From Bacillus weihaiensis (GTDB lineage Bacteria > Bacillota > Bacilli > Bacillales > Bacillaceae), in NCBI RefSeq assembly GCF_001889165.1, contig NZ_CP016020.1, forward strand, positions 966,501 through 1,030,500: a DNA stretch of 64,000 nt, written 5' to 3'. The number at the start of each line of letters is the position of its first letter. Position 1 is the first letter of the stretch. This document shows positions 9,243 to 20,003 of this stretch, one piece after another. The notes below the pieces were generated by a model. It did not search any database, had not been told where the DNA came from, and saw nothing but the letters and a program-made list of their open reading frames with translations. Both the position numbers and the translations under genes were made by a program.

Positions 9243-9294
9243 AAAGAGGCTAACCCAAGGTCTAAAATCTAGACTTTTGGGTCAGCCTCTTTTT
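9243..9294. repeat. Palindromic repeat type A, copy 1 (also terminator of the PBP gene)
   Basis: Inverted repeat AAGAGGCTAACCCAAGGTCTA with TAGACTTTTGGGTCAGCCTCTT, flanked by an A run on the left and a T run on the right, so it can terminate in either direction. It ends 12 bases before the stop of the penicillin-binding protein gene. A second copy is at 47210-47258. Confidence 0.75.
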
Positions 9295-9305
9295 ATAAAT
9301 CTATT

Positions 9306-12173
9306 CTATTCCGTTGGTTCTGGTGCTTCGTTCGTCGGAGTTTCTGTCTTTTTATCTTCTTTTTTTGGTTCATCTTTCTTTTTATCATTTTTCGGCTTCT
9401 CTTCAATTGGTACAGGCTTTTCTTCAGCGTATTCTCCAATCTTTACAATTGTAGACGGAGCTGATTCTTTCCCAGCCACATCGACTGCAACAATATAATA
9501 GGCCGCAGCTGAATTGCCGACTGAAACGGTTAATGTGTCTGTTGACGTAATGCTTGCTACTTTACTAAAGTTCGTAGAAAAATTAGGAGCCGCATATACT
9601 CGGTAGCCAATCACATCATTATCCGCGTTTTGCTTCCAGCTAATTTTAGTACCGCTTGAGGAAACTCCAGTTACTTGTCTAGGATTCGAGCCATTATCCG
9701 CAATCTCTTTACCTTCTGTCACAACTAGATTGTCCCAACGAGTTGTACTCGGTAAAAGCTGTTTTAAGTCGTTTAGATTTTTGATGTTGTGTTTGTCTAG
9801 AATTTCTTTCTTCAGCATAACACCTTCTTGTACAAATTCAGGTGGAGCGGAGGAAGGAACTTTGTAAGCTTGGTCTTTTACATAGACGAATTTCCCTTGA
9901 GTTAAACTGTCGTCAACTTTGTTTGGAACATACTTTACATTAAATAAATCAGATTGAACTAACCCTGCGCTTCTACATAAATCAGAAGGAAGTTCTCCGG
10001 TTAAAGCGCAGTATGAACGTTGAACAATTCCACCAGGCATTTCAAAACGAGTTTTAGGTGCTACAAGTTCAGGCTCGACCTCATGTGCAACATTCATTAA
10101 TTTTGACCATAATAAAATATTTCGCTTTGAGTACGAAAGCCCCTTATAAGAGAGTTCTAAAGGCTTCGGTGTATCATAACCAATCCATGTTCCAAATGTA
10201 ACATTAGGATTAGTCGCAACAAACCATGCATCTTCATAATCTTGCCCCGTACCTGTTTTTCCAGCCCAGTCTGCACTGAAAGAAAGGTAGCCATTTAGCG
10301 ATTGTGCGGTACCACTTCGGATTACATCTCTCATCATATCAATTGTTAAGTAAGCTGTTTGAGCAGAAAATACGTCTGTTTCAGATTTTTCATGCTGGTA
10401 AATAACGTCTCCGTCACTTGTTTCAATCTTTTCAATCATATACGCATCAATAAATTTCCCATTATTGGCAAATGTGGTATATGCATTTACGTTTTCTTCA
10501 ACTGTAACACCAACTGTCATACCACCTAAGCTAAGAGATGGTGCACCATAATCCTTCTTGTGGAGACTTGTGAAGCCCATCTTTTCTAAGAAAGAAAGTG
10601 GCTCCCGGTTAATAATACTCATGTACGCTTTCACTGCTGGAACATTGTAGGACTGTTTCAAGGCGTTACGAGCACTCGTTAGCCCGTGGTATCTTCCTCC
10701 ATAATTTTTTGGAGAATATCCTTTATATTGCGGAAGGACATACTCTACGTCCGCAATAACGCTTCCTGGCTGAAGGGTTCCTAATTCCATTGCTGGTGCA
10801 TATACCAATAATGGTTTCATCGTTGAACCATTTCTCCGTTCAGCATCTGTCGCGTGATTTAAATTTTCACGATCAAAGTCACGTCCACCGACAAAGCTTA
10901 TAATTTTTCCTGATGAGTTTTCAATTAAGACGCCACCTACTTCTACAGGCTCTTTAATTGTCACTTCTTTTCCTGTATCAGGGTCAATGGCTTCTTCCGC
11001 TTTATCACTACCGTAATATTCATACTCTGCCACAACATCCTGCATTTTGTCATAGATGTCTTTATTGATGGTGGTATGAATGCGATAGCCATTTTGTCGT
11101 ATGCTTTTATCAGCTAGTGAGCGATATTGAAGGTTAAGTTCATCGTTTTTTTCAAGATCTTCTTTTGTATACCCATCCTTTTCAGCGAGTTGAACTTTTA
11201 GAATATCCATTGCACGATCCTCAATCTCATACGTTAAATAAGGATATTGTTCAATAGAGGAAGGCTTTTTTGGTGTTAGATTTTCTTTAATATCATATGC
11301 AAGTGCTTCATCGTACTCTTCTTCTGTAATATAGCCGCCAGTATACATACGACTTAGTACAGTTTTCATCCGTGTAAGTCCTGGTTCGAGATTCTCTTTA
11401 ATCGCACCGCCATCATTTGAAAAAGGAGTGTACCCAAAAGGACTTTGTGGAAGACCAGCAATATAAGCTGCCTGAGCAAGGTTCAAATCTTTGGCAGGAA
11501 CTCCAAAAATACCTTTTGCTGCTGCCTGAACTCCAGCGATGTTTTTTCCATTTGAATTTCTTCCAAAGTCTGCAACATTTAAATAAGCCTCGATGATTTC
11601 TTCTTTTTCGAAAAATTTCTCTAATCGAAGGGCAAGAAGAATTTCTTTAGCTTTACGATCAAAGGACACTTCATTGGTTAAAATTTGATTCTTAATTAAT
11701 TGTTGAGTTAACGTACTACCACCAGTTTGAACTGAAGCGTTAGTGAACTCCTGGAATATCGCTCTTAAAATTGCCTTAGGGACGACTCCGTTATGTTCGT
11801 AAAACAGTTCATCTTCCGTTGCAATAACTGCATCTATCACATGCTGTGAGACATCCTCTAGCTTTACTTCTTCACGTTCGATGTCTGCATTTAGTTTCCC
11901 TAAATAGACATCTTGATCAAAGTAAACAAGGGACGTTTCTTCGTAGTTGTAAATATCTTTCTTCATTTCGTCATAGGATCTGATTGGTTCGTCCTTTACT
12001 AATGAAGCGAAATAACCAGCGCCAACTCCTCCTGCAAAACAAAAACCAAGAAGTCCAACGACAAGAAAAAGTAATAAAAGATTGCCGATTACGTTATATG
12101 AGATCCTAAGACTTCTTGTTATATTTTTGTTTAGAGGAGAGAAACGCTTATGCTTGTTTTCTTTGTTCTCCAT
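9306..12173 (-). CDS. Class A penicillin-binding protein with C-terminal fibronectin III domain
   Basis: Bifunctional cell-wall synthase of 955 residues. A short cytoplasmic tail and one membrane segment (about 29-52) are followed by the family 51 glycosyltransferase (about 75-260: ATEDELFYEHNG with the catalytic Glu, GGSTLTQQLIKN). A penicillin-binding transpeptidase domain follows, with SxxK (GSTMK, Ser near 449), SxN (SYN, near 505) and KTG (near 637). Residues about 825-905 form a fibronectin III-like domain (KISWKQNADNDVIGYRVY), and the last 45 residues are a low-complexity Lys/Glu/Pro tail. It acts outside the membrane, polymerising and cross-linking peptidoglycan. Placed between acsA and tyrS, where B. 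subtilis has no PBP as far as I recall. Which PBP1/PBP2c-type name applies is uncertain. Confidence 0.92.
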   Translation of the reverse strand: MENKENKHKRFSPLNKNITRSLRISYNVIGNLLLLFLVVGLLGFCFAGGVGAGYFASLVKDEPIRSYDEMKKDIYNYEETSLVYFDQDVYLGKLNADIEREEVKLEDVSQHVIDAVIATEDELFYEHNGVVPKAILRAIFQEFTNASVQTGGSTLTQQLIKNQILTNEVSFDRKAKEILLALRLEKFFEKEEIIEAYLNVADFGRNSNGKNIAGVQAAAKGIFGVPAKDLNLAQAAYIAGLPQSPFGYTPFSNDGGAIKENLEPGLTRMKTVLSRMYTGGYITEEEYDEALAYDIKENLTPKKPSSIEQYPYLTYEIEDRAMDILKVQLAEKDGYTKEDLEKNDELNLQYRSLADKSIRQNGYRIHTTINKDIYDKMQDVVAEYEYYGSDKAEEAIDPDTGKEVTIKEPVEVGGVLIENSSGKIISFVGGRDFDRENLNHATDAERRNGSTMKPLLVYAPAMELGTLQPGSVIADVEYVLPQYKGYSPKNYGGRYHGLTSARNALKQSYNVPAVKAYMSIINREPLSFLEKMGFTSLHKKDYGAPSLSLGGMTVGVTVEENVNAYTTFANNGKFIDAYMIEKIETSDGDVIYQHEKSETDVFSAQTAYLTIDMMRDVIRSGTAQSLNGYLSFSADWAGKTGTGQDYEDAWFVATNPNVTFGTWIGYDTPKPLELSYKGLSYSKRNILLWSKLMNVAHEVEPELVAPKTRFEMPGGIVQRSYCALTGELPSDLCRSAGLVQSDLFNVKYVPNKVDDSLTQGKFVYVKDQAYKVPSSAPPEFVQEGVMLKKEILDKHNIKNLNDLKQLLPSTTRWDNLVVTEGKEIADNGSNPRQVTGVSSSGTKISWKQNADNDVIGYRVYAAPNFSTNFSKVASITSTDTLTVSVGNSAAAYYIVAVDVAGKESAPSTIVKIGEYAEEKPVPIEEKPKNDKKKDEPKKEDKKTETPTNEAPEPTE

Positions 12174-12268
12174 TTTGCAATCCCCCCAAATCTAACCTAT
12201 TATACCACATTAAAAAGAGAATTTTGTATGGTTTTGTCATATTCATAAAGAGGAGAGGGAAGTTGCTA

Positions 12269-12298
12269 TTGACATTCAAAATTGTTTATGGTTAAAAT
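12269..12298 (+). promoter_or_regulatory. Candidate promoter for the tyrS leader
   Basis: A perfect TTGACA (12269-12274), an 18-base spacer and TAAAAT (12293-12298), about 60 bases upstream of the first T-box conserved sequence. Confidence 0.6.
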
Positions 12299-12360
12299 TG
12301 CATGTATCTAATCATGTATGTTTTCATTCTTGAAATGAAGGATACATAGAATTTTATAAC

Positions 12361-12602
12361 GTAATAGCTAAGAGTGGAATAAGTAGTAGAAATCTCCCTA
12401 TTATAGAGAGCTGATGGTCGGTGGAAATCAGCATATAGATTTTCTATGAATTACATCCAGGAGCTTCTTTCCTGAAAAGGTTTAAAACCTTAGTAGGTAA
12501 AGACGGATTATTTTCCGTTAACAATCCGAGATAGGACGTGTGTCCTAAGTAGGGTGGTACCGCGATTTTTTCGCCCCTTCATATATATGAAGGGGCTTTT
12601 TG
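12361..12602 (+). promoter_or_regulatory. T-box riboswitch controlling tyrS (tyrosine)
   Basis: The T-box core AGGGTGGTACCGCG is at 12551-12564. Its UGGU can pair with the ACCA end of uncharged tRNA-Tyr, whose discriminator base is A. A specifier codon TAC (Tyr) sits at 12452-12454 in the context GAATTACATCC on the 3' side of stem I. A strong terminator follows: GCCCCTTCATA (12573-12583) with TATGAAGGGGC (12586-12596), then a T run. The downstream gene is tyrosyl-tRNA synthetase, so specifier and target agree: uncharged tRNA-Tyr should favour the antiterminator and readthrough. Confidence 0.95.
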
Positions 12603-12626
12603 GTGTTTTGTTTAAAGTGACACTGA

Positions 12627-13946
<1,320 letters not shown>

Positions 13947-14001
13947 TAGATCAGCCTTCACTCATGGGATTAGGGGTTTTTAGAAGTTTTGCTAAAATAG
14001 T

Positions 14002-14050
14002 GGGGAGCATTTCATGGCTAGTATAGCTTTTGGGATGCTTCCTTTTTCTT
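14002..14050 (+). terminator. Probable terminator after tyrS
   Basis: Stem GGGAGCAT/ATGCTTCC (one G-T pair; 14003-14010 with 14035-14042) enclosing a smaller GCTA/TAGC hairpin and followed by TTTTTCTTTT. It lies about 55 bases beyond the tyrS stop. Confidence 0.5.
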
Positions 14051-14187
14051 TTCCTACTAACTATATTTTTGTTGGTTAGGTACTTTTCTAGTCTTAAGGC
14101 TGTTTTCTCATAGATTGTTAGTAGTGAAAATCCTAAGTACTGGATTTTTCTTTAGCAAAGGATTCTCTCTGTCAAAAGGTTTAAAAA

Positions 14188-14331
14188 ATGAAAATCACAA
14201 CTGATTTACGCCGTTATACTACTCCAGCTCGAGTCTCTCAAAAATGGAAAGGGATTTATAAGCAGAGAACGGCCGTTGAAGGAGTTATTGCCTATTTAAA
14301 AGAGTATCGCTTAAAAAGGTATTTAATGTGA
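14188..14331 (+). pseudogene. C-terminal scrap of a DDE transposase
   Basis: A 47-residue frame ends with KWKGIYKQRTAVEGVIAYLKEYRL, matching the end of many IS4/IS1182-type transposases (typically RRTAVERVNxxLKE), where the catalytic Glu lies in the TAVE block. Nothing upstream completes the gene. It is therefore a relic, not a functional small protein, and appears unrelated to the remnant at 8755-9035. Confidence 0.6.
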
Positions 14332-14559
14332 AAAATGACTATACTTTCTTAAAACCATATTAAATAGCAACAAAGTTTAAGACATGTCCGTTCACTGGCT
14401 TTCCTGTTCGTAACGAACCTTGTTCAATTGGAAGGAATCAATTTCATCATTGCATATTTTAAAGAAACACAGACCTACAGAATGTTAGATACCTTTTAAA
14501 TTTTTGCTAATTTCGTAAACTTATGGCTATTTATCAAGTGTCCAGTCTGGTTGAATTCC

Positions 14560-14680
14560 GCTCCAGTTGCTCCCTTTTTAGCGGGGCGGGCGGTGAGCCT
14601 CCTCGGCGTAAACGCCTGTGGGGTCTCACCTGTCCCACTCCTCCCACAGGAGTCTCGCACTTTTGCTCCATTGAACCTTA
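14560..14680 (-). repeat. GC-rich interspersed repeat (long copy)
   Basis: On the minus strand this reads from TGGAGCAAAAGTGCGAGACTC through GTGAGACCCCACAGGCG to GAGGCTCACCGCCCGCCCCG. Internal inverted pieces (GTGAGCCTCC near GGAGGCTCAC; CTCCTGTGGG near CCCCACAGG) allow strong folding. It is much richer in G+C than its surroundings. Fragments recur at 9140-9212 and 38637-38672. The class is familiar between Bacillus genes; its origin is unclear. Confidence 0.7.
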
Positions 14681-14711
14681 AGCAGATTTTTATAAGGTTG
14701 AACGAGAATAA

Positions 14712-14745
14712 AAAAACCTTGTGCCATAAGCACAAGGTTTTTATT
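14712..14745. terminator. Terminator of rpsD
   Basis: Perfect stem AAACCTTGTGC/GCACAAGGTTT around a short CATAA loop, flanked by an A run (T run on the minus strand). It begins a few bases after the rpsD stop. Confidence 0.85.
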
Positions 14746-14749
14746 GTTA

Positions 14750-15373
<624 letters not shown>

Positions 15374-15419
15374 TTATTTTGCATAAAATAAAAACCAGAC
15401 TGACTATACAACTATGCAC

Positions 15420-15494
15420 ATTTTGTTTTCATGTATCCTCGCTCCAGCAGCATAGAGTTACGCGATACACCTCCTACGGGTAGGGGAACAAAAT
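15420..15494 (-). promoter_or_regulatory. Candidate S4 autoregulatory leader of rpsD
   Basis: Upstream of rpsD the minus strand can fold into nested helices. An outer stem ATTTTGTT (15494-15487) pairs with AACAAAAT (15427-15420), and an inner stem TGTATC (15469-15464) pairs with GATACA (15437-15432) around a loop with CTC/GAG pairing. Autoregulation of rpsD by S4 through its leader is established in B. subtilis; that this fold is the S4 site is inference. Confidence 0.55.
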
Positions 15495-16033
15495 GAAATC
15501 ACACCTGCTACATCAATAGGCTGCATATTTTATACACAACGAACATTATATGTTTTTATTACAAACAAGTCAAGAGAATATAAGAAAAAAGTAAACATAC
15601 CGTTTTGAAAATGAAAATGGAGAACCTGTTTAACGTGGTTGCTGATTCTGTTACTGAGATTTACTTTTAGGGAAACACCCTTTATTTCTATATGAATATA
15701 AAATTCATCATATATGAACTTTGACACTACTTCCCTATACTCATGTAGAGTGAAAAAGCGTTCTCTAGAAAAAAAGGACTGTAAAAAAGAAAGAACAAAA
15801 ATGATAAATGGCTTGTCTTATCAATAGGTACTTTTCCCTGGGAAAACAGAGGCGAATTGGAGTGATCACAATCAATATGGCATAATCTAAATGGAAAGCA
15901 ACAGGATATTAACTAAACAGTCTATGGATAAATAGGTAAAAAGAAACAAATAAAAATGATTTGTAGGTCGTTTTTATGATATAATAACATAAATTATTGC
16001 ATGGTTTTGTAACTTCATTGTGTGGGTGATGAA
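15495..16033. other. Divergent spacer between rpsD and dgcP
   Basis: About 540 AT-rich bases that must hold the rpsD promoter (minus) and the dgcP promoter (plus). I see no convincing gene; a 65-codon open frame at 15530-15727 has no ribosome binding site and no recognisable content. Confidence 0.3.
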
Positions 16034-17830
16034 ATGGAAGATCTATATATTGTGAACAGATTAAAAAGTGCCTTCTTTGATTATATAAGTGAAAACAAAG
16101 TGAATGGATCAATAGATGAAGTCATAAGTGAGCTAACTGCCATTTTACAAAGGGAGCTGTACCTTAAAAGTGCGGTTTTTTATTTTTATAACAAAAAAAC
16201 AGATTCTCTTTCATCTCATAAAACCATTGATTACATTCCTTTACATTCAATTCCACACATTTTTGAAAATGGACAAGCTTTTAGATACGGTGAAGAGCTA
16301 TTAATTCCTATTCATGTTAACAAGGACATGATAGGGATCATTCATGCTCTTGAATCAAATCGCATTCTCGCTGACGCCGAACTAGCACAAATTGTCCGTG
16401 CATGTTCTTCATTCTATTCAGCAAGCATGAATATGGGGCTTGTGTCGAACGATGATCGAAAGTATGAGAAATTGTACCTCCTAACTGAAAAGTTTCACTC
16501 GTTATTAGATAAAGATGAAGTACTAATAGAACTAATAACAACTCTTCAATCTATGTATGATGAATACATCTTCTATTTATTTTTATCACATGATAATGAT
16601 AGTGACCTTAAATTGCCAATTAAAGATTTAGCATTTGATGATCAGGACGGAAATGGAATGGCAATGGAGGCGTATGTCACCGGAAATGTCCAATTGTCAC
16701 ATGAGGAGAAAGACGCTCATACTATCCTTTACTCCCCTTTAAAAGGGAAGCAAGGAGTGTATGGTGTACTACAGGTTGTCGTAAATAATGGAGCTAATAT
16801 AGAAGAAGATGATAAGAATTTCATTATTATGTTAGCAAATACAGCTGGTACAGCTTTAGAAAATGCACAACTTTATGAACAGTCTAAAAGATTAATAAAG
16901 GACTTACAGTTAATAAATGAAACATCCCACCGATTAAATAAGAATTTACGACTAACAGATACGATGACATTTATGTCTTCCCGAATAATGGATTCATTTG
17001 ATGCGGATGAGGTAGGATTGTTTTACCTGAACGAAGATGGAACGATCGATATTTTTCCTGGGAGTACACCATTTTTTAATACGAGTGAAGTGCAGCCTTA
17101 TGTGGATTTCATTAGACAAAAATTAGAGAATGATCTTGAAGGTTTATTCATCGGGGATATGACAAGTTACCTAGATGATGCGACATATGCTTCGATTATG
17201 GCTGTGCCAATGGTGCAAAGTGATACGTTAAAAGGATGTGCGTTAGTATTAAATAAAAAATCATATCATTTCTCTTTTGATATGTTTAAACTGCTTCAAT
17301 CGCTAATTCATCATTCTACTTTAGCTCTAACGAATTCACTCTTAAGAGAGGAATTAGAGACATTGGTCAAAACGGACCATTTAACTCAGTTGTTCTCACG
17401 TAACTATATGAATAATGTTATTGAAAGTTCAATGAAGGTAGATCGCCAAGGTACGTTTATTTTAATTGATATTGATAATTTTAAAAGAATTAATGATACA
17501 TTCGGTCATCAGACAGGCGATGATGTCCTTGTACAGGTGGCAGATATTATTAGAGGCTATGTACGTGAAAATGATATTGGTGCTAGATGGGGTGGTGAGG
17601 AGCTTGCTATTTACTTACCACAAGTTGATTTACAATCAGGCATTGCGATTGCAGAGCGTATTGTAAAGAAAGTAGGCGAAAAAACCAATCCTTCTGTGAC
17701 GATTTCAGCTGGTGTGTCATATTGGAATGCTGAAAGTGAAAAGAGCTTTGACCGACTGTTTAGCAAGGCAGATAGAGGGCTATATGTAGCAAAGGATAAA
17801 GGGAAAAATAGAGTTGTTGTCCAAGTATAA
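16034..17830 (+). CDS. dgcP: GAF-GGDEF diguanylate cyclase (DgcP/YtrP type)
   Basis: Cytoplasmic enzyme that makes cyclic di-GMP from two GTP. The 598-residue protein has GAF-like sensory modules in its first 430 residues (for example NTAGTALENAQLYEQSK closing one unit) and a C-terminal GGDEF domain from about 440. The active-site loop is GGEEL, with the upstream substrate motif DIDNFKRINDTFGHQTGDDVL. An inhibitory I-site RxxD (REND) lies exactly five residues before GGEEL, so product inhibition is predicted. ATG 16034 is preferred to GTG 16022 because GGGTGA precedes it at good spacing. Conserved near rpsD in Bacillus. Confidence 0.9.
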   Translation: MEDLYIVNRLKSAFFDYISENKVNGSIDEVISELTAILQRELYLKSAVFYFYNKKTDSLSSHKTIDYIPLHSIPHIFENGQAFRYGEELLIPIHVNKDMIGIIHALESNRILADAELAQIVRACSSFYSASMNMGLVSNDDRKYEKLYLLTEKFHSLLDKDEVLIELITTLQSMYDEYIFYLFLSHDNDSDLKLPIKDLAFDDQDGNGMAMEAYVTGNVQLSHEEKDAHTILYSPLKGKQGVYGVLQVVVNNGANIEEDDKNFIIMLANTAGTALENAQLYEQSKRLIKDLQLINETSHRLNKNLRLTDTMTFMSSRIMDSFDADEVGLFYLNEDGTIDIFPGSTPFFNTSEVQPYVDFIRQKLENDLEGLFIGDMTSYLDDATYASIMAVPMVQSDTLKGCALVLNKKSYHFSFDMFKLLQSLIHHSTLALTNSLLREELETLVKTDHLTQLFSRNYMNNVIESSMKVDRQGTFILIDIDNFKRINDTFGHQTGDDVLVQVADIIRGYVRENDIGARWGGEELAIYLPQVDLQSGIAIAERIVKKVGEKTNPSVTISAGVSYWNAESEKSFDRLFSKADRGLYVAKDKGKNRVVVQV

Positions 17831-17867
17831 AAAGAGAGCTGATAGAAAATGTATCAGCTCTCTTTTT
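17831..17867. terminator. Bidirectional terminator between dgcP and the fRMsr gene
   Basis: Perfect stem AAAGAGAGCTGATA/TATCAGCTCTCTTT with a 7-base loop, with an A run on the left and a T run on the right. It overlaps the end of dgcP and serves the convergent gene at 17907 as well. Confidence 0.9.
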
Positions 17868-17906
17868 ATTTATAAATTGTTTAAACTGTACACGTAAACT
17901 TTTTTC

Positions 17907-18386
17907 TTATATAAATTGGATAAGAGTTTCAGCAAACTTCTCTAAATAATCTTGATCTACTTCATCAAATCTGTTCTTAATAGGACTATCTATGTCAAGA
18001 ACACCAATGACCTGATCGTCCTTTATGAGTGGTACGACAATTTCTGAATTAGATGCTGCATCACACGCAATATGACCTGGGAACTCGTGAACATCGGCTA
18101 TACGCTCTGTTCTTTTGTTTGCTACTGCAGAGCCGCAAACTCCTCTTCCTACTGGAATTCTTACACAAGCAGGTAACCCTTGGAATGGACCTAATACAAG
18201 CTCCCCTTCCTTCATTAAATAAAATCCTACCCAATTAACTTCTTTAAGAAATTGATTCAATAGTGCGGAAGCATTTGATAGGTTGGCTATCTGGTCCTTT
18301 TCTCCTTCTAGTAACGCTTTTAATTGATTAATCACCAATTGATATTGCTCTTCTTTTTTACCTTTATAACTTTCGACATTAAACAC
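17907..18386 (-). CDS. msrC: Free methionine-(R)-sulfoxide reductase, GAF-domain protein (YtsP type)
   Basis: Single GAF domain of 159 residues. It keeps the three cysteines of the fRMsr family: PACVRIPVGRGVCGSA (two) and GHIACDAASNSE (one), with the catalytic Cys expected in the last. The enzyme reduces free methionine-R-sulfoxide using thioredoxin. The substrate-pocket sequences WVGFYL and GVLDIDSP are also present. Known in B. subtilis as ytsP. Convergent with dgcP and divergent from refZ. Confidence 0.88.
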   Translation of the reverse strand: MFNVESYKGKKEEQYQLVINQLKALLEGEKDQIANLSNASALLNQFLKEVNWVGFYLMKEGELVLGPFQGLPACVRIPVGRGVCGSAVANKRTERIADVHEFPGHIACDAASNSEIVVPLIKDDQVIGVLDIDSPIKNRFDEVDQDYLEKFAETLIQFI

Positions 18387-18503
18387 GAATAAACTCCACC
18401 TTTAGCTATTTAATAACATGTATGAACCAAACATTGTCGAGCGATTTAAAAAGGAATCCACCTGCCATAGCTTGAATTAGTCATATACGGAGGTGTGAAA
18501 ACA

Positions 18504-19154
18504 TTGGCTCAACAAACATGTAATGATACAAAACAAAGAATATTACAGGCTGCAATCTTTTTATTTAATTCAAAAGGATTTACCGGTACATCCGTACGGG
18601 AAATTGCCAATAAAGCAAATGTGAATATTGCACATATATCCTATTATTTTAAAGGAAAAGGCGGCCTTCTCGAATACTTGGTATCCACCTATTATGAAGG
18701 ATATATAAAAGTAATTGAAGAGAATTACTCTGAGTTGCATCAAAGTAACGCCCATACAGTATTAAGTAATATTATTTTAGATATCTTAAATTATCAACAC
18801 GAAAACCGTCAACTTTCACGCTTGGTTTACAGGGAAGTAACGTTAGACTCCATCTTAATACGTGAAGTGATGACAACCTATTTAACAAAAGAAAAATATT
18901 TTATTAAATCGTTATTTGAACAAGGCATTAAGGAAGGTTATTATCGTAAGGGCTTTGTTCCTCATCTTATCATTCAATTAAGAAGTTTATTACACATGCC
19001 CTATTTACAGCCTCAATATATGAGTGAGGTTCTCCATATTCAGCCACATGAAGCGTATTTTGTCCATCAATATTATAAGGAGTTAAAATACTGGCTTCAT
19101 TCATTATTAGCTGATAAGAAGTTAGAGAACAAACAGTTAATTATGTTCCCATAA
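18504..19154 (+). CDS. refZ: RefZ (YttP), TetR-family regulator of FtsZ
   Basis: N-terminal TetR helix-turn-helix at about residues 5-50 (TSVREIANKANVNIAHISYYFKGKGGLLEYL), followed by a helical C-terminal domain of about 150 residues. RefZ binds short motifs near the origin and helps place the polar septum and capture the chromosome during sporulation. The call rests on this domain sequence and on position between ytsP and hisJ, as in B. subtilis. The TTG at 18504 is preferred to the GTG at 18495 because GGAGG ends only one base before the GTG. The 3' end overlaps convergent hisJ by 18 bases. Confidence 0.82.
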   Translation: MAQQTCNDTKQRILQAAIFLFNSKGFTGTSVREIANKANVNIAHISYYFKGKGGLLEYLVSTYYEGYIKVIEENYSELHQSNAHTVLSNIILDILNYQHENRQLSRLVYREVTLDSILIREVMTTYLTKEKYFIKSLFEQGIKEGYYRKGFVPHLIIQLRSLLHMPYLQPQYMSEVLHIQPHEAYFVHQYYKELKYWLHSLLADKKLENKQLIMFP

Positions 19155-19946
19155 GCCTTGAAATTCTGAATAATTCTTCCCAACATCCCCTGCACTGTGG
19201 GCATCTGAACCATAGACAAGAGGGATATTTTGTTTAATGGCTGTACTTGCTATCAATGAATTTGGATAGGTTTCTTTGCAATATTCTTTTCTTAAACCAG
19301 CTACATTAAAATCTATTTCCAACTGCTCTAGTTTAATAGCTGTTAATATTTCACTAATCATGTGATCGGATGAGAATGAAACAGGAAACAGCTTTTGAAA
19401 TTTGTGAGAAAGAGTAAGATGACCGATCCGCTTAGGTTTGAACGCACCTAAATCACTTTTAATAGAGTTTAGTACTTGTTTGTAATATTCTTCATGTAGG
19501 TTTTGTAGAGAACCTGTTACTCGAATCATTTCGTCAAAAACATGGTGATCGTAGTCCATACAATAGTATGTATCACTTAATTTAAGGAAGTGGACTGATA
19601 ATATACTGTCATCAAGATGTTTTCCGTATGTGGTTAACAACGCAGCTGTCTCTTTCTCGAATTCCTTTATGTAATCAACTTCTAAGCCTATATGAATGTC
19701 TAGTTTATTCTTATAAGTATCCTTAAGCCTTTGGATACTAATAATGTATTCCTCAAGATCTTCAAGCTTCATAGCGCTGTCTTGTAATGGTGTAGGATCA
19801 ATAAATCCTTTAGGCAGTGGGGCGTGTTCGGTAAATGTAATCGCCTCAAAGCCTAGATTAAGAGCTTGTTCTATATATTCTTCAAATTTATCCATAGTCC
19901 CGTGTGGACAAAAAGGAGTATGGACATGGCCATCTGTTTTTTTCAC
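19137..19946 (-). CDS. hisJ: Histidinol-phosphatase, PHP family
   Basis: Penultimate phosphatase step of histidine biosynthesis (histidinol phosphate to histidinol). The 269-residue PHP metal-dependent hydrolase has the motifs DGHVHTPFCPHG at the N-terminus, TEHAP, GLEVDY, SVHFL and YGSDAHSAGDVG at the C-terminus. Together these give the His/Asp/Glu ligands of the trinuclear site. It is isolated from the other his genes, as in B. subtilis (ytvP). Confidence 0.93.
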   Translation of the reverse strand: MKKTDGHVHTPFCPHGTMDKFEEYIEQALNLGFEAITFTEHAPLPKGFIDPTPLQDSAMKLEDLEEYIISIQRLKDTYKNKLDIHIGLEVDYIKEFEKETAALLTTYGKHLDDSILSVHFLKLSDTYYCMDYDHHVFDEMIRVTGSLQNLHEEYYKQVLNSIKSDLGAFKPKRIGHLTLSHKFQKLFPVSFSSDHMISEILTAIKLEQLEIDFNVAGLRKEYCKETYPNSLIASTAIKQNIPLVYGSDAHSAGDVGKNYSEFQGLWEHN

Positions 19947-20003
19947 TCGATAACAACTCCTAAGAAAATAATGATTGAAAAGAGGAATAAAAAGAGTCTT
20001 AAA

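Noticed and set aside
15530-15727. 65-codon minus-strand frame upstream of rpsD
   Set aside because: No ribosome binding site; it lies in the probable promoter region.
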